From: Rhizobium sp.
Lineage (GTDB): Bacteria > Pseudomonadota > Gammaproteobacteria > Burkholderiales > Thiobacillaceae
Assembly: GCA_019459285.1 (NCBI GenBank)
Contig: JAIBEL010000011.1
Coordinates: 1 to 64,000, forward strand
Direction of reading: 5' to 3'
Length of the DNA stretch: 64,000 nt
Below, one piece after another: positions 38,516-46,934 of this stretch; positions within the stretch are counted from its first letter, which is position 1, and each line of letters begins with the position of its first letter. The notes beneath the pieces were generated by a model. That model was not told the origin of the DNA and ran no database searches. It was given only the letters and a program-made list of their open reading frames with translations. Position numbers and translations under genes: made by a program.

Positions 38516-39433
38516 ATGACAGATGCAGATCTAACTATTCCGGCCCCCCGTCTCCACCTGCTCAAAGGCTTTGCGGCTGCAGCGGTGGTCGTCATGATCT
38601 GGTCCGGGTTCAACATCGTCTCCCGGCTGGGCGGCCGCAGCCCGCTTACGCCCTATGACATGGTGGCCATCCGTTTTGTCGTCTCGGGAATGGCGTTTCT
38701 TCCATTTGTGGTGACCCGATGGAACCGCCTCAAGTGGCCACGGCTTGCAGTGCTTGCCGCGATTGGCGGCACGGGTTACACGTTATTCATCTACTCGGGC
38801 TTTGCCCTTGCGCCGGCCGCGCATGCGGGCATTCTGGTCAATGGCGGTATTCCCTTTGCGAGTGCATTGATCGCCTGGCTCCTACTCGGGCACCGTCCTG
38901 GCATCCGGACCGAATTCGCCCTGCTGGTCGCAGGTTTGGGGATCGTGCTGATCGGCATCCACAGCCTGGGGCAGCTTTCCGGCGCCCCCGCCCATCAATG
39001 GGTGGGGGATGTGTTCTTTCTCCTTGCCGCAATCAGCTTCGCAAGCTTCGTCTTGTTGCTCAAGCATTGGCATGTCCCACCCATCGAAGCAACGGTCGGG
39101 GTCTCCGTGATTTCCATGGTTTTCTACACGCCGGTTTATCTCCTGTTCCTGCCCAAGGCCATCACCGCTGTTTCCCTGTCCTTCATTCTGTTGCAAGGCG
39201 TTTATCAGGGCATCCTGGCCGCCTCTATTGCCGGCCTGCTCTTCACCTACGCCATCCACAACATCGGGCCGCAAAAGGCAACGCTCATGCTGGCCATGGT
39301 TCCCGGCATCTCGGCGGTCGCAGCCGTGCCATTGTTGAAGGAATCCCTCGATGCCGTGACGATTTCCGGCGTCGTGCTGGTGACGATCGGCGCGGTCCTG
39401 GGCGCGACACATCGATTGGCAAAACAGGGATGA
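38516..39433 (+). CDS. EamA-family (DMT) transporter
   Basis: 305 residues with ten predicted helices in two EamA repeats (IWSGFNIVSRLGG...; WVGDVFFLLAAISFA...). ATG 38516 is the family-like start. DMT proteins export amino acids or other metabolites. It lies 164 bp downstream of the cupin gene; that gap has a T-rich tract at 38422-38430, so the transporter may have its own promoter. Confidence 0.92.
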   Translation: MTDADLTIPAPRLHLLKGFAAAAVVVMIWSGFNIVSRLGGRSPLTPYDMVAIRFVVSGMAFLPFVVTRWNRLKWPRLAVLAAIGGTGYTLFIYSGFALAPAAHAGILVNGGIPFASALIAWLLLGHRPGIRTEFALLVAGLGIVLIGIHSLGQLSGAPAHQWVGDVFFLLAAISFASFVLLLKHWHVPPIEATVGVSVISMVFYTPVYLLFLPKAITAVSLSFILLQGVYQGILAASIAGLLFTYAIHNIGPQKATLMLAMVPGISAVAAVPLLKESLDAVTISGVVLVTIGAVLGATHRLAKQG

Positions 39434-39485
39434 AGTGGCCAGTGCAGTCTCCCCCCATTTATTCGATGCCAAGGCCGTGGGTAAC

Positions 39486-39725
39486 ATGAATCCAAAGGAT
39501 CTGGAATTGCTTGTCACGCGGGAGATGCCATTTGGCATGCACAAGGGCCGGATCATTGCGGACCTGCCGGGCAATTACCTCAACTGGTTCGCGCGCAACG
39601 GATTCCCTGCCGGTGAAATTGGCCGTCTGCTGGCCCTGATGCAGGAAATCGATCACAACGGCCTGGCGGACATCCTCACGCCACTCCGGCAGCGATCCGA
39701 CAACCCTTCCGGGCCGGCTGGTTAA
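39486..39725 (+). CDS. DUF3820 family protein
   Basis: 79 residues from ATG 39486. DUF3820 pattern is complete: MPFGMHKGRIIADLPGNYLNWFARNGFP, then a helix with ALMQEIDHNGL. Small cytoplasmic protein of unknown role (some relatives are described as quorum-sensing-regulated virulence factors). A GTG at 39435 could extend it by 17 residues, without a ribosome-binding site. Confidence 0.88.
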   Translation: MNPKDLELLVTREMPFGMHKGRIIADLPGNYLNWFARNGFPAGEIGRLLALMQEIDHNGLADILTPLRQRSDNPSGPAG

Positions 39726-39886
39726 GTGTTTTTTTCAGACGCATGGAACGACGTCCCGTTTGACGGGTCTTCAGCCTGCTCGCCCGCCTACGAGGTAACG
39801 CCAGGTTCGAAGGCGCGCTTCGAGCGCTCAGTCCGATTAAACCCAGTCGTATTCAAGCTTGTATCGCACGCTTTGATGGAGAACGC

Positions 39887-40243
39887 ATGATTCCTGCCGC
39901 AATCGTTCTGTTTTGTCTGGCAGTGGCGCTGGGCCTGTGGCTCGTGGTACTCGGCGTGCGCTATCGACGCGGTTCCCGGGCCCTGGCGGCGGCGCACGCC
40001 GGCGTCGCCCTGCTGGGCCTGATCCTGTTGGGACGGCATATCTTCAGCAGTCCCGTTCACATGTTGTATAACGATGCGGCACTGCTGTTCGTTCTGGCGC
40101 TGGCCGGGGGGCTGGTTCTGCTGTCCCTGCGCATGGGCAATCGCGAACATCGCTCGCCACCGCCGATGATGGGCGTCAGCCTCCACGCGGCCATGGCCGT
40201 CACGGCGCTGCTGCTGTTGGTGTTGGGGTACACGCATCCCTGA
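39887..40243 (+). CDS. Small membrane protein, four helices
   Basis: 118 residues from ATG 39887 with GGAG seven bases upstream. Hydrophobic segments at about 1-25, 38-50, 60-80 and 95-115, with polar loops RYRRGSRA and RMGNREHRSPPP. No family recognised. Confidence 0.65.
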   Translation: MIPAAIVLFCLAVALGLWLVVLGVRYRRGSRALAAAHAGVALLGLILLGRHIFSSPVHMLYNDAALLFVLALAGGLVLLSLRMGNREHRSPPPMMGVSLHAAMAVTALLLLVLGYTHP

Positions 40244-40475
40244 CCCTGGGATTCCCGGGTTTCCCGGACAGCGAAATCAAGTCGGGAGAGTCGCATGGGG
40301 TATGGATGGCAGGCGGCGGGGTGTCTGCCCGCTAAGGTCCCAGCCCAGGCAGAGCGGCGTAAGCAAACTGATTCTGGCAGGGCCCTCCAACGCTGAAACC
40401 GTCATGAAATAGATTAGGTTGTGTGGTTAAACTGTTTTCTCCAGTCACGCTCATCCAGAGAAACGGAATCTCGCC

Positions 40476-40925
40476 ATGCGCCGAAAATATATCCTGTTTT
40501 ACCTGCCATTGCTTCTGGCTTGGCATGGCGAAGTGCATGCTTCGCCAACCTGTGCAGCAACGGTCGGCGAATTGGACGTCATGCTCGGCAACCCTGTCTT
40601 CCCGCTGAAGTGGGAAGAGACCACGATGGATGACGGCAAACCTCTGGTGATGTCCATTGTTGAAAACCATGGTTCTCTTTTTATGGAATTCACCAAAACC
40701 GGAGAGGGCCTTTGGGCAGAGAGCCGTGGCGTCATTTGCAAAACAGGTACGGATTTCGAAGCCCGCTTCAACGGGGAGCAGATTCGCCTTGGCCCGGCGG
40801 CCAGCTGGCTTTTGCGCCTTGCATTAAAAAACGGTGGAAAATTCAAACTGACGAAGTTCGGGTCAGACCAGTTGCGTATCGCGACCAGCAGTTGGAGCGG
40901 GATTTTTTCTCCCACATCCAAGTAG
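40476..40925 (+). CDS. Secreted protein, function unknown
   Basis: 149 residues from ATG 40476 with a Sec signal peptide (MRRKYILFYLPLLLAWHGEVHAS). Mature part about 126 residues, beta-rich, with two Cys (TCAATVGE, GVICKTG) that could pair. Lower GC than its neighbours. No family recognised. Confidence 0.62.
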   Translation: MRRKYILFYLPLLLAWHGEVHASPTCAATVGELDVMLGNPVFPLKWEETTMDDGKPLVMSIVENHGSLFMEFTKTGEGLWAESRGVICKTGTDFEARFNGEQIRLGPAASWLLRLALKNGGKFKLTKFGSDQLRIATSSWSGIFSPTSK

Positions 40926-41282
40926 CGTGTTCCCGTGCCCCGCCGGCGCCGGCGACATCGAGAACACGTCAGTCTCTAAACGGACAGACCACGCACAGAA
41001 AGGCGCCCGGGGCACGTAGACGCTGTCGGCCTTGGGAGAGGCCGCGGGCTCAGGCCTTGCGGCAGAAGACGAAGATCTAACTTCGCGATTCTGCCCACCT
41101 CCGACAACCCACAGGCGGTACCAGCCCGCATTTTCTCCTCTGCCGCTTCAGCCCTTTCCTACACGCATCCCGCCCCCTGGACGACTTCGCTCAAACGCCG
41201 TCGACGCTAAGCTCGAGTCCATGAATCCAGCCCGTTTCGGATAGACGGCCAGGGAACAGACTCTCGAGGAAGGAAGGGCGTT
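40926..41282. other. Gap with no recognised gene
   Basis: 357 bp before the GntA-like gene. Contains no ORF with a ribosome-binding site, no repeat copy and no clear terminator. Presumably carries the promoter of the two-gene operon downstream. Confidence 0.4.
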
Positions 41283-41966
41283 ATGCGCATGCAATCGCAA
41301 TCGTCTGCTACGGATATCCCGGATGGGGAACTGATCGGCCGCTTCGAAGCATTTATTGCCGCCGAGTCTTTTCCGTGCGTGGGTGCGAAATCGGCGCTGA
41401 GCCGTGGGCAGATCATTTACCAGATCGAAAACACTTTGCGAGGCGGCCCCGCCGCCTCGACCGTCGCCGCTTTGCAGCAGTTCAGTCACGTGTACGACCG
41501 CGATTCGCCCTTGTTCCAGAGCGTAGTGGTCCTGTTTCGCCAGCCCGGAACGCTCACGGAAGACGCTTTCGAATCCGTTCTATGGCAGTATCTGGATAGT
41601 ATGCATCATGCCGATGCCGTCCATCACGCATGGGATCCCAGGGTGAGCAAAGACCCGAAGTCCGCGGACTTCAGCTTCAGCGTGGGCGGGCGCGGATACT
41701 ATGTCGTCGGCCTGCACCCGGGCGCGAGCCGGACTGCACGGCGCTTTGTGCGCCCGGCCCTGGTGTTCAATCTGCACGACCAATTCGAACGCCTGCGAAG
41801 CGATGGGAAATACGTGCCGATTCGGGACACCATCATCAAGCGCGACACACAACTGGAAGGAACGCCGAATCCCATGCTCAAACCTTTTGGAGCCGGCTCT
41901 GAAGCCCGTCAGTACAGTGGACGCGCCGTCGACGATCAATGGACGTGCCCGTTTCATGCGCGCTGA
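41283..41966 (+). CDS. YqcI/YcgG (GntA-like) heme-dependent N-hydroxylase family protein
   Basis: 227 residues. Family hallmarks: FPCVGAKSAL near the start (C32), SADFSFSVGGRGYYVVGLHPGASR in the middle, FVRPALVFNLHDQFERLR, and a late Cys (TCPFHA). Characterised GntA hydroxylates the cyclic guanidine of L-enduracididine in guanitoxin synthesis, and relatives are thought to N-oxygenate arginine-like substrates. Here there are no other guanitoxin genes, so substrate is open. The next gene starts inside its last codons (11-bp overlap), indicating coupled translation with the DUF1989 protein. Confidence 0.85.
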   Translation: MRMQSQSSATDIPDGELIGRFEAFIAAESFPCVGAKSALSRGQIIYQIENTLRGGPAASTVAALQQFSHVYDRDSPLFQSVVVLFRQPGTLTEDAFESVLWQYLDSMHHADAVHHAWDPRVSKDPKSADFSFSVGGRGYYVVGLHPGASRTARRFVRPALVFNLHDQFERLRSDGKYVPIRDTIIKRDTQLEGTPNPMLKPFGAGSEARQYSGRAVDDQWTCPFHAR

Positions 41967-42543
41967 GATCCCTCCCCGCTCGGGTGTGGCGTTCGAGCTG
42001 CGCGCCGGGCAGCGGCTGCGGGTCATCGATCCCCGGGGCGAACAAGTCTCCGACCTGATCGCGTTCAATCGTGACGATACACAGGAGTACCTGTCGTCCG
42101 GACGTACCCTCGATTACGCCTCCAGACTCTTCCTGACGACGGACGACATCCTGTATTCCAACCGCAGCACGCCGATGTTCCGTATCGGCGAGGATCGCGT
42201 GCGACACCATGATTTTCTGCTGACGCCCTGCTCCGCCGATACCTTCCGCATCATCTACGGTCATGAGCATCCGCACCGGGGCTGTCACGGCAACCTGTCG
42301 GAGGCGCTCGCGTCTTTCGGCATCGGGCCGGACCAGATTCCGGTCACGTTCAATATATTCATGAATGTCGACGTCAACGGCGAGACCGGCGAAATCGCGG
42401 TCAGGCCGCCCCGCAGCAAAGCGGGAGACTACGTGGATTTTATCGCCCAGATGGATCTGATCGTCGGTCTCACAGCCTGCTCCGCCGAGCAGTCCAACAA
42501 CTACAGCTTCAAGCCGATCGACTACGAAGTGTTCGACGACTGA
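41956..42543 (+). CDS. DUF1989 (urea carboxylase-associated / carboxyguanidine deiminase-like) protein
   Basis: 195 residues, ATG 41956 overlapping the previous stop. Typical DUF1989 motifs: VIDPRGEQVSDLIAFNRDD, LFLTTDDILYSNRS, CSADTFRIIYG, CHGNLSEAL, FNIFMNVDVNGETGEIAV and a C-terminal CSAEQSNNY. Two DUF1989 proteins form carboxyguanidine deiminase (CgdAB) beside guanidine carboxylase. A single copy paired with a GntA-like protein suggests work on an N-hydroxylated guanidine compound, which is inference. No carboxylase gene in the window. Confidence 0.88.
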   Translation: MRAEIPPRSGVAFELRAGQRLRVIDPRGEQVSDLIAFNRDDTQEYLSSGRTLDYASRLFLTTDDILYSNRSTPMFRIGEDRVRHHDFLLTPCSADTFRIIYGHEHPHRGCHGNLSEALASFGIGPDQIPVTFNIFMNVDVNGETGEIAVRPPRSKAGDYVDFIAQMDLIVGLTACSAEQSNNYSFKPIDYEVFDD

Positions 42544-42873
42544 CTGCAGCGGATCGCCTTCCGCCCGGCGGACGGTCCCCCTCCCTGCATTGCCGCCATT
42601 GCCCGAAGCGGGTCCTTGTTCGATGCGGAGAGGGCGCGGCGGCGAAATCTGCTACCCCCTGTGCTACCGGTCAGTACCGATCGGCCGCCACACGGCATGT
42701 TGCGGGACTCGCTTGGACCGGAGCCTCAAACCATACGGGGAGCCTGGCAGCCGCCGACACCAAATCACGGCGACATGCGCTGCCAGCCAAACATCGTTTC
42801 ATCCCCACCCGCCTTGATGTGGCGGCCGGTGGAATTCTCGCGCGGCTGGATTGCACATGCCTTAAGTCGCACG
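42544..42873. other. Gap with no recognised gene
   Basis: 330 bp between convergent genes. A short plus-strand ORF overlapping the next gene lacks a ribosome-binding site and is taken as chance. CCGGTCAGTACCGATCGG (42667-42684) is an imperfect palindrome. Confidence 0.35.
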
Positions 42874-43422
42874 CTACTGGGATTGAGCGAGCAACGCCTT
42901 GAAATCCGGGTTTCTGATTGCTTTGCCAATCACGTTCTGAACCGCCGGAAAATAGGCTTCGGCCGTCTGCTTGCATGCCGTGTCGGCGATGAATCCGCTC
43001 TCGAATTCATAATGTTCCGTGACGAAAAGCGATTTGCCGTTCGACGACTTGAGACGCAAGCCGATATCCCACTGGCCACCGGTGAGTCCGCGTGACGAGG
43101 AAAAGCTGAGGGTTTCCAGGCTGCCGGTGAGCGTGATCTTCGGCGTCTTGTCATCGAACAAGCCTGCGACCTTCAACTCGTCCGCAAGCGCTTTCTGGAT
43201 GTAGGCCTCGAAGCTCATGTTGTCGGGCGGCGCGATCGGACCGGCGCCCCGGCAGGCTCTGTCAAAAGTCGATGGCCCCGTGAATGGGCCCACGTTGATA
43301 TTGCCTATGCCAATCGACTTCAGGGCCACGTTCGTGTCAGCGGAAATGCTGTAACGCGGTGGCGTGAAGGTCGAGCATGCGCTCAGCGACATCACGGCAA
43401 GGACAACTGCAATTTTTTTCAT
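42874..43422 (-). CDS. Lipoprotein, function unknown
   Basis: 182 residues from ATG 43422, with lipoprotein signal MKKIAVVLAVMSLSAC (lipobox SLSAC). The mature part (about 166 residues) has NVALKSIGIGNINVGPF, SFEAYIQKALADELKVAGLFDD, and TLTGSLETLSFSSS; it resembles the LPS-assembly or PilZ-free outer-membrane lipoproteins that start with a YajG-like domain, but no family is assigned. Possibly DUF-type secreted factor. Confidence 0.75.
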   Translation of the reverse strand: MKKIAVVLAVMSLSACSTFTPPRYSISADTNVALKSIGIGNINVGPFTGPSTFDRACRGAGPIAPPDNMSFEAYIQKALADELKVAGLFDDKTPKITLTGSLETLSFSSSRGLTGGQWDIGLRLKSSNGKSLFVTEHYEFESGFIADTACKQTAEAYFPAVQNVIGKAIRNPDFKALLAQSQ

Positions 43423-43874
43423 GTATGGCTCCCCTGTTATGAACAACGCCAGGCTTTGAAACACCTGCCCGCCTCCTGCAGGCCTGGCGATTGACGGATC
43501 GACCGGAGACGGATTGGCCGCGAGGATAACCCAGAGCGCGCTTGCCGACCACATGTAGCGGCGGCCCGCCCGGTGCGGTCTCGCATGGCGAACTTCAGGG
43601 GAATTCTGGTCGCCATGGTTTTGCGTTGCCGAACCCAATACCCGGATGAATAACCCGAAGTCGACCCCTTATTGCCCCGAATAAGGCGCGTGGCGTGGAA
43701 TGGAAATGTGCTTTTCCAAGGCCTCCCCCTGTCGACCCGCTGATTTCAAAGCTACGATCATTCAATTCGAGCCTGGCCCTTTTATTCTTTTTATTCTCGA
43801 AAAAATTGTCGGTTGTCGATTCGGCCCCCTCTCAAACGTCGTCCTGGTTATCGACAACCCAAAAGGAGATGACC
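43423..43874. other. Gap holding the first dense-zone repeat copy and the promoter of the YciI-like gene
   Basis: 452 bp between divergent genes; no gene seen. A repeat copy lies at 43761-43788. AAAAGGAG at 43861-43868 is the ribosome-binding site of the following gene. Confidence 0.5.
43761..43788 (+). repeat. REP-like repeat copy
   Basis: TTCAATTCGAGCCTGGCCC followed by TTTTATTC; close to the consensus core AATTCGAGCCTGG plus CCCCTTTGATT seen many times up to 59.3 kb. Confidence 0.75.
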
Positions 43875-44243
43875 ATGCAATTCATGATGCTGATGATTCC
43901 CGCTCTTTACCAAGGCGGCAAACCAGCGCCGGACTTCACGCCGGACCTCAAGAAAATGGAAGCGATGGGACGGTTCAACGAGGAAATGGGCAAGGCCCTC
44001 AAAATCGAATCGCTCAACGGCCTGCATCCGCTGGCCAAGGGGGCGCGCGTGTCGTTCGCCCAGGGCAAGTCCTCCGTCACCGACGGACCGTGGATCGAAG
44101 CGAAAGAAGTGCTGGGCGGTTACTGGCTGGTGGACGCGCCGTCCAAGGAAGACGTGGTGAAGTGGGCGCAGCGCTGCCCGGCGGACGAAGGCGACACTAT
44201 CGAGATCCGGCAGATCTTTGGGCCCGACGATTTCGCGAAATAA
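43875..44243 (+). CDS. YciI-like (DGPF) family protein
   Basis: 122 residues. ATG 43875 is placed six bases after AAAGGAG. Ferredoxin-like YCII/DGPF domain: MQFMMLMIPALYQGG, FNEEMGKALKIESLNGLHPLAKG, SVTDGPWIEAKEVLGGYWLVDAPSKE, and C-terminal IEIRQIFGPDDF. The TDGPW stretch is the diagnostic DGPF loop. Often fused or linked to ECF sigma factors, but none is here. Role unknown. Confidence 0.9.
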   Translation: MQFMMLMIPALYQGGKPAPDFTPDLKKMEAMGRFNEEMGKALKIESLNGLHPLAKGARVSFAQGKSSVTDGPWIEAKEVLGGYWLVDAPSKEDVVKWAQRCPADEGDTIEIRQIFGPDDFAK

Positions 44244-44285
44244 GGCGCGCGGCGTGAAACGCGTCGCCCGGGTTCATCGAAGGCA

Positions 44286-44313
44286 AATCACTCGAGCCCG
44301 GTCCGTTTGATTC
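44286..44313 (+). repeat. REP-like repeat copy at the 3' end of the GST gene
   Basis: AATCACTCGAGCCCGG then TCCGTTTGATTC; diverged copy whose TTGATT end coincides with the stop codon of the leftward GST gene (44312). Confidence 0.6.
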
Positions 44314-44950
44314 ATTTCGTCCGCTTCTCGTCGGCGGCCTCGAAATGATCCATCTGGTCAGCCCGGGCTTTTTTGAAAGCGGGACGATCCGTGACACGCG
44401 CCACATAGGCCTCCGTCGCCGGCCGGTCGCCGAAAGCACGGACGTCCGGAACGCGCAACACGTCCGCCATCAGCAGGTCGGCGACCGTGAAGCGGCCCGC
44501 CGCGAGCCATGCTCGCCCGTCCAGTACTTTTTCGAGCTGGTCGAGACGCTGGCCCATCCATGCGCCAAGGCCATTGTTTTCGTCGCCGGAGATATTCAGA
44601 AACCACCACGGTACGGAGACCATCTCGATCGAGTTGAGCGCGGCGATCGTCCATTGCAGCGTTTCCGCTTCGCCAACCGGATCGCGCGGCATCAGCGTGT
44701 CGCTTTTTCGGGCCAGATGCAGCAGCCCGGCACCGCTTTCGAATAGCTCCAGCTCCCCGTCGCTCAGGAACGGAACCTGTCCAAAAGGCTGGCGCGCGAG
44801 ATGATAAGTATCAGGGCCGTCGAATGGAACCGTGCGGACTGCGTAGCTGAGACCGGCTTCTTCGCACGCCCACCTCAGCCTCAGATCACGCACAAAACCA
44901 CGCGGGCCTTCAGGCACCCAGTCGTAGGTCCAGATGGTCAGTTCGCTCAT
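44312..44950 (-). CDS. Glutathione S-transferase family protein
   Basis: 212 residues. N-terminal thioredoxin fold (LTIWTYDWVPEGPRGFVRDLRLRWACEEAGLSY; FGQVPFLSDGELELFESGAGLLHL with Val-Pro and the Glu-Ser glutathione site) and helical C domain (LDGRAWLAAGRFTVADLLMADVL, the N-capping box). Cytoplasmic detoxification or isomerase-type GST; substrate unknown. Stop codon abuts a repeat. Confidence 0.9.
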   Translation of the reverse strand: MSELTIWTYDWVPEGPRGFVRDLRLRWACEEAGLSYAVRTVPFDGPDTYHLARQPFGQVPFLSDGELELFESGAGLLHLARKSDTLMPRDPVGEAETLQWTIAALNSIEMVSVPWWFLNISGDENNGLGAWMGQRLDQLEKVLDGRAWLAAGRFTVADLLMADVLRVPDVRAFGDRPATEAYVARVTDRPAFKKARADQMDHFEAADEKRTK

Positions 44951-45319
44951 CGCAGCAAGCCCTTTCTACCTCCAGATTGGGAAGGAACCGCCGGGACGGA
45001 TGGAGGTTCCGCCCGCATCAGCATGCGTACCTTATGCCAAATAGCCTGGAACGTCTCCTGCCCTACCTGGCAAGCGGCTTCTCGCAAGCGAGAAGCGACA
45101 GCACCTGTCCCTTTTGACCCGGCCACTTCAACTCGCGCGGGAAGCCCTGTTCTCATTTTCAGACAGGGCTTACACGGAATTCGGACGCCCCCTCGCTGCC
45201 AATCGTCGCCCTTATCGGCATCATTTGGCCATCGTTTCCAATTAGCCATCGTGCCGCGTAATCGGCATTGATTGACGGGGTGGCGCTGACATCCCCAACC
45301 CAGCACACAGGACAAGCGC
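44951..45319. other. Gap with no recognised gene
   Basis: 369 bp between divergent genes (GST and DsrC-like). No ORF with support, no repeat copy of the local family. Carries the promoters of both flanking genes. Confidence 0.4.
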
Positions 45320-45646
45320 ATGAACCCGGCCGCCGCGAAAGATCTGAGTGTCCTTTTTGACAAGGATGGTTTCTTTACCCGTCCCGAACAATGGGATATC
45401 GCACTGGCGCAGCGCATCGCGAATTCCGAGGGCCTGGGAGAAATGGATGACTTGCAGCAGCAATTGCTACTGACCTTGCGCGAGGAATTTCACAAATTCG
45501 GGGCGGTCACTGCCTTGAGCCATATTTGCCACCTCAACGGTCTCGACGCGGATTGTCTGCATCAGCTGTTCCGTTCCCCGCGCCAAGCCTGGCGTATCGC
45601 AGGTCTGCCCAATCCGGGCGAAGAAGCCAAAGCGTACCTGGCGTGA
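45320..45646 (+). CDS. TusE/DsrC-family protein lacking the C-terminal redox cysteines
   Basis: 108 residues. DsrC fold signature: VLFDKDGFFTRPEQWDIALAQRIANSEGL, QLLLTLREEFHKFGAV, and C-terminal RIAGLPNPG. Canonical DsrC/TusE ends in AGLPKPTxC with a penultimate Cys, and DsrC has a second Cys about ten residues earlier. Here the tail is AGLPNPGEEAKAYLA and the earlier position is Trp, so the sulfur-carrying residues are missing; C70 and C79 lie elsewhere. Such Cys-less relatives are probably regulatory or structural. Single gene. Confidence 0.88.
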   Translation: MNPAAAKDLSVLFDKDGFFTRPEQWDIALAQRIANSEGLGEMDDLQQQLLLTLREEFHKFGAVTALSHICHLNGLDADCLHQLFRSPRQAWRIAGLPNPGEEAKAYLA

Positions 45647-45718
45647 ATCCCGCCTCTGAGCAGCTTGGGGCAGAGAGGGAGAATGGGGTTTCGCAAGACC
45701 TGATTCCGTAGTGGTGCG

Positions 45719-45779
45719 AAATCAATTCGCACCCCGACCCTTTGATTGACCAGCGTAAATGGCGTCTGACCCTATTTAC
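45719..45779 (+). repeat. REP-like repeat plus GTCTGACC palindrome
   Basis: AAATCAATTCGCACCCC then GACCCTTTGATT (45719-45747), followed by GTCTGACCCTATTT (45764-45777) inside the palindrome GTAAATGG...CTATTTAC (45755-45779). The right end abuts the stop of the leftward phosphoribulokinase gene. Confidence 0.7.
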
Positions 45780-46720
45780 TTGGTTGCGTCGCTGCGCGCC
45801 TCCATGAACCTGGCCAGAATCGGACCGCAAATCATGCCGAGGGCCAGCCGCAGGTCATTGTTGGGGACCACCATGGTGGTCGGACGCGACATGTAGGCGC
45901 CGGGAATGCGCCTGAGCAACTCGGGAAAATCATGGCGCTCGCGGTCGCGGAAGTGGATGACGCAGAGCGATTCGTCGGCCAGCGGCACGTCGCGTGCAAT
46001 GAACGGGTCGGAGGTGTCCACCAGCGGCATGCGCTGGATATTGATGTCGGTCAGGCCGAACTGGGGCACGATGTAATGGATGTAGTCGTCCATGCGGCGC
46101 AGGATGGTTTCCACCGATTCTTCGGGCGAGCACGTGCCCTTTTTGCAGTCGCGGTGGATCTTCTGTATCCACTCCAGGTTGATGGCAGGCGCCACGCCGA
46201 TCAGCAGGTCCACATGCTGGGCCACGTCGACGCCCTGGCGTCCCACGCGACGGTCTATTTCCGGTGGGAAGTGGCGCGATTCGATCTTGCGGCGGGTCCA
46301 GGTGTTGGCCATCAGGCCGCCATGCTGCCCCTCGTAGAACAGGAGATCGCTGCCCGGCTGCAGGGGCGCCCAGGGCGTGAACTCGCCAGCCTGCACCCCC
46401 AGTTCCTCGCCGTGCTCGGCCGTGTGCGCATACTGGCGAACCACCCCGCTGCCGCATTCACCATAGGTCCGGAAGAACGATTCCAGCTCCTGTAAATGAT
46501 TGCACTCAGGCCCGAACCAGGAAATGTTGCGGCCGCTGTGCCGCGCTTCATCGAGCAAGGCGGCGAACTGCCGGTCGGTATAACGCCGGAAACCGTCGCC
46601 ATGAACGATCGCGGGCTTGATGTTCAGGCGCTCGAAAATGAACTTGAACGCGTGGCGTATCGTGGACAGGCCGGCCCCGGACGAGCCGGTCACGGCAATG
46701 ATGGGATGCTGTCGGGACAT
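45776..46720 (-). CDS. prkB: PrkB-type phosphoribulokinase with substituted active-site residues
   Basis: 314 residues from ATG 46720. Strong overall match to class I phosphoribulokinase/PrkB: AVTGSSGAG P-loop, FGPE, TPWAPL, DLLFYEGQHGG, VDLLIGVAPAINLEWIQKIHRD, DYIHYIVPQF and VVPNNDLRLALGMI. Normal enzymes have GDSFHRYxR; here it is GDGFRRYTDR, so D42 is kept but the conserved His45 is Arg and Arg49 is Asp, and P-loop TT is LS. Residues 45 and 49 contact ribulose 5-phosphate in R. sphaeroides enzyme, so the substrate or activity may differ. No Rubisco or other Calvin gene in the window. Confidence 0.88.
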   Translation of the reverse strand: MSRQHPIIAVTGSSGAGLSTIRHAFKFIFERLNIKPAIVHGDGFRRYTDRQFAALLDEARHSGRNISWFGPECNHLQELESFFRTYGECGSGVVRQYAHTAEHGEELGVQAGEFTPWAPLQPGSDLLFYEGQHGGLMANTWTRRKIESRHFPPEIDRRVGRQGVDVAQHVDLLIGVAPAINLEWIQKIHRDCKKGTCSPEESVETILRRMDDYIHYIVPQFGLTDINIQRMPLVDTSDPFIARDVPLADESLCVIHFRDRERHDFPELLRRIPGAYMSRPTTMVVPNNDLRLALGMICGPILARFMEARSDATK

Positions 46721-46934
46721 GATTGTTTTTTCTCCCCAGACTGGCCACAAGGCCGCTGGGGATAAAGTGTACCCCGGTGCAGGTCACGGAGAACAGGATT
46801 CGATCATCATCACGCAGGGTTGAGGCCTTCACTGGGGCTTTGCAAGGCCTGCCCCCCGAGTTGCCGCGCTTGCGCACCCTCTGTTTGGCTGAGAAACCTT
46901 TAGCGTCTGAAAACTGGGGCAGGTATCGAATTGC

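Noticed and set aside
42616..43095. Plus-strand ORF of 159 codons between the DUF1989 gene and the lipoprotein
   Set aside because: Overlaps the lipoprotein gene antisense, has no ribosome-binding site and no recognisable domain.
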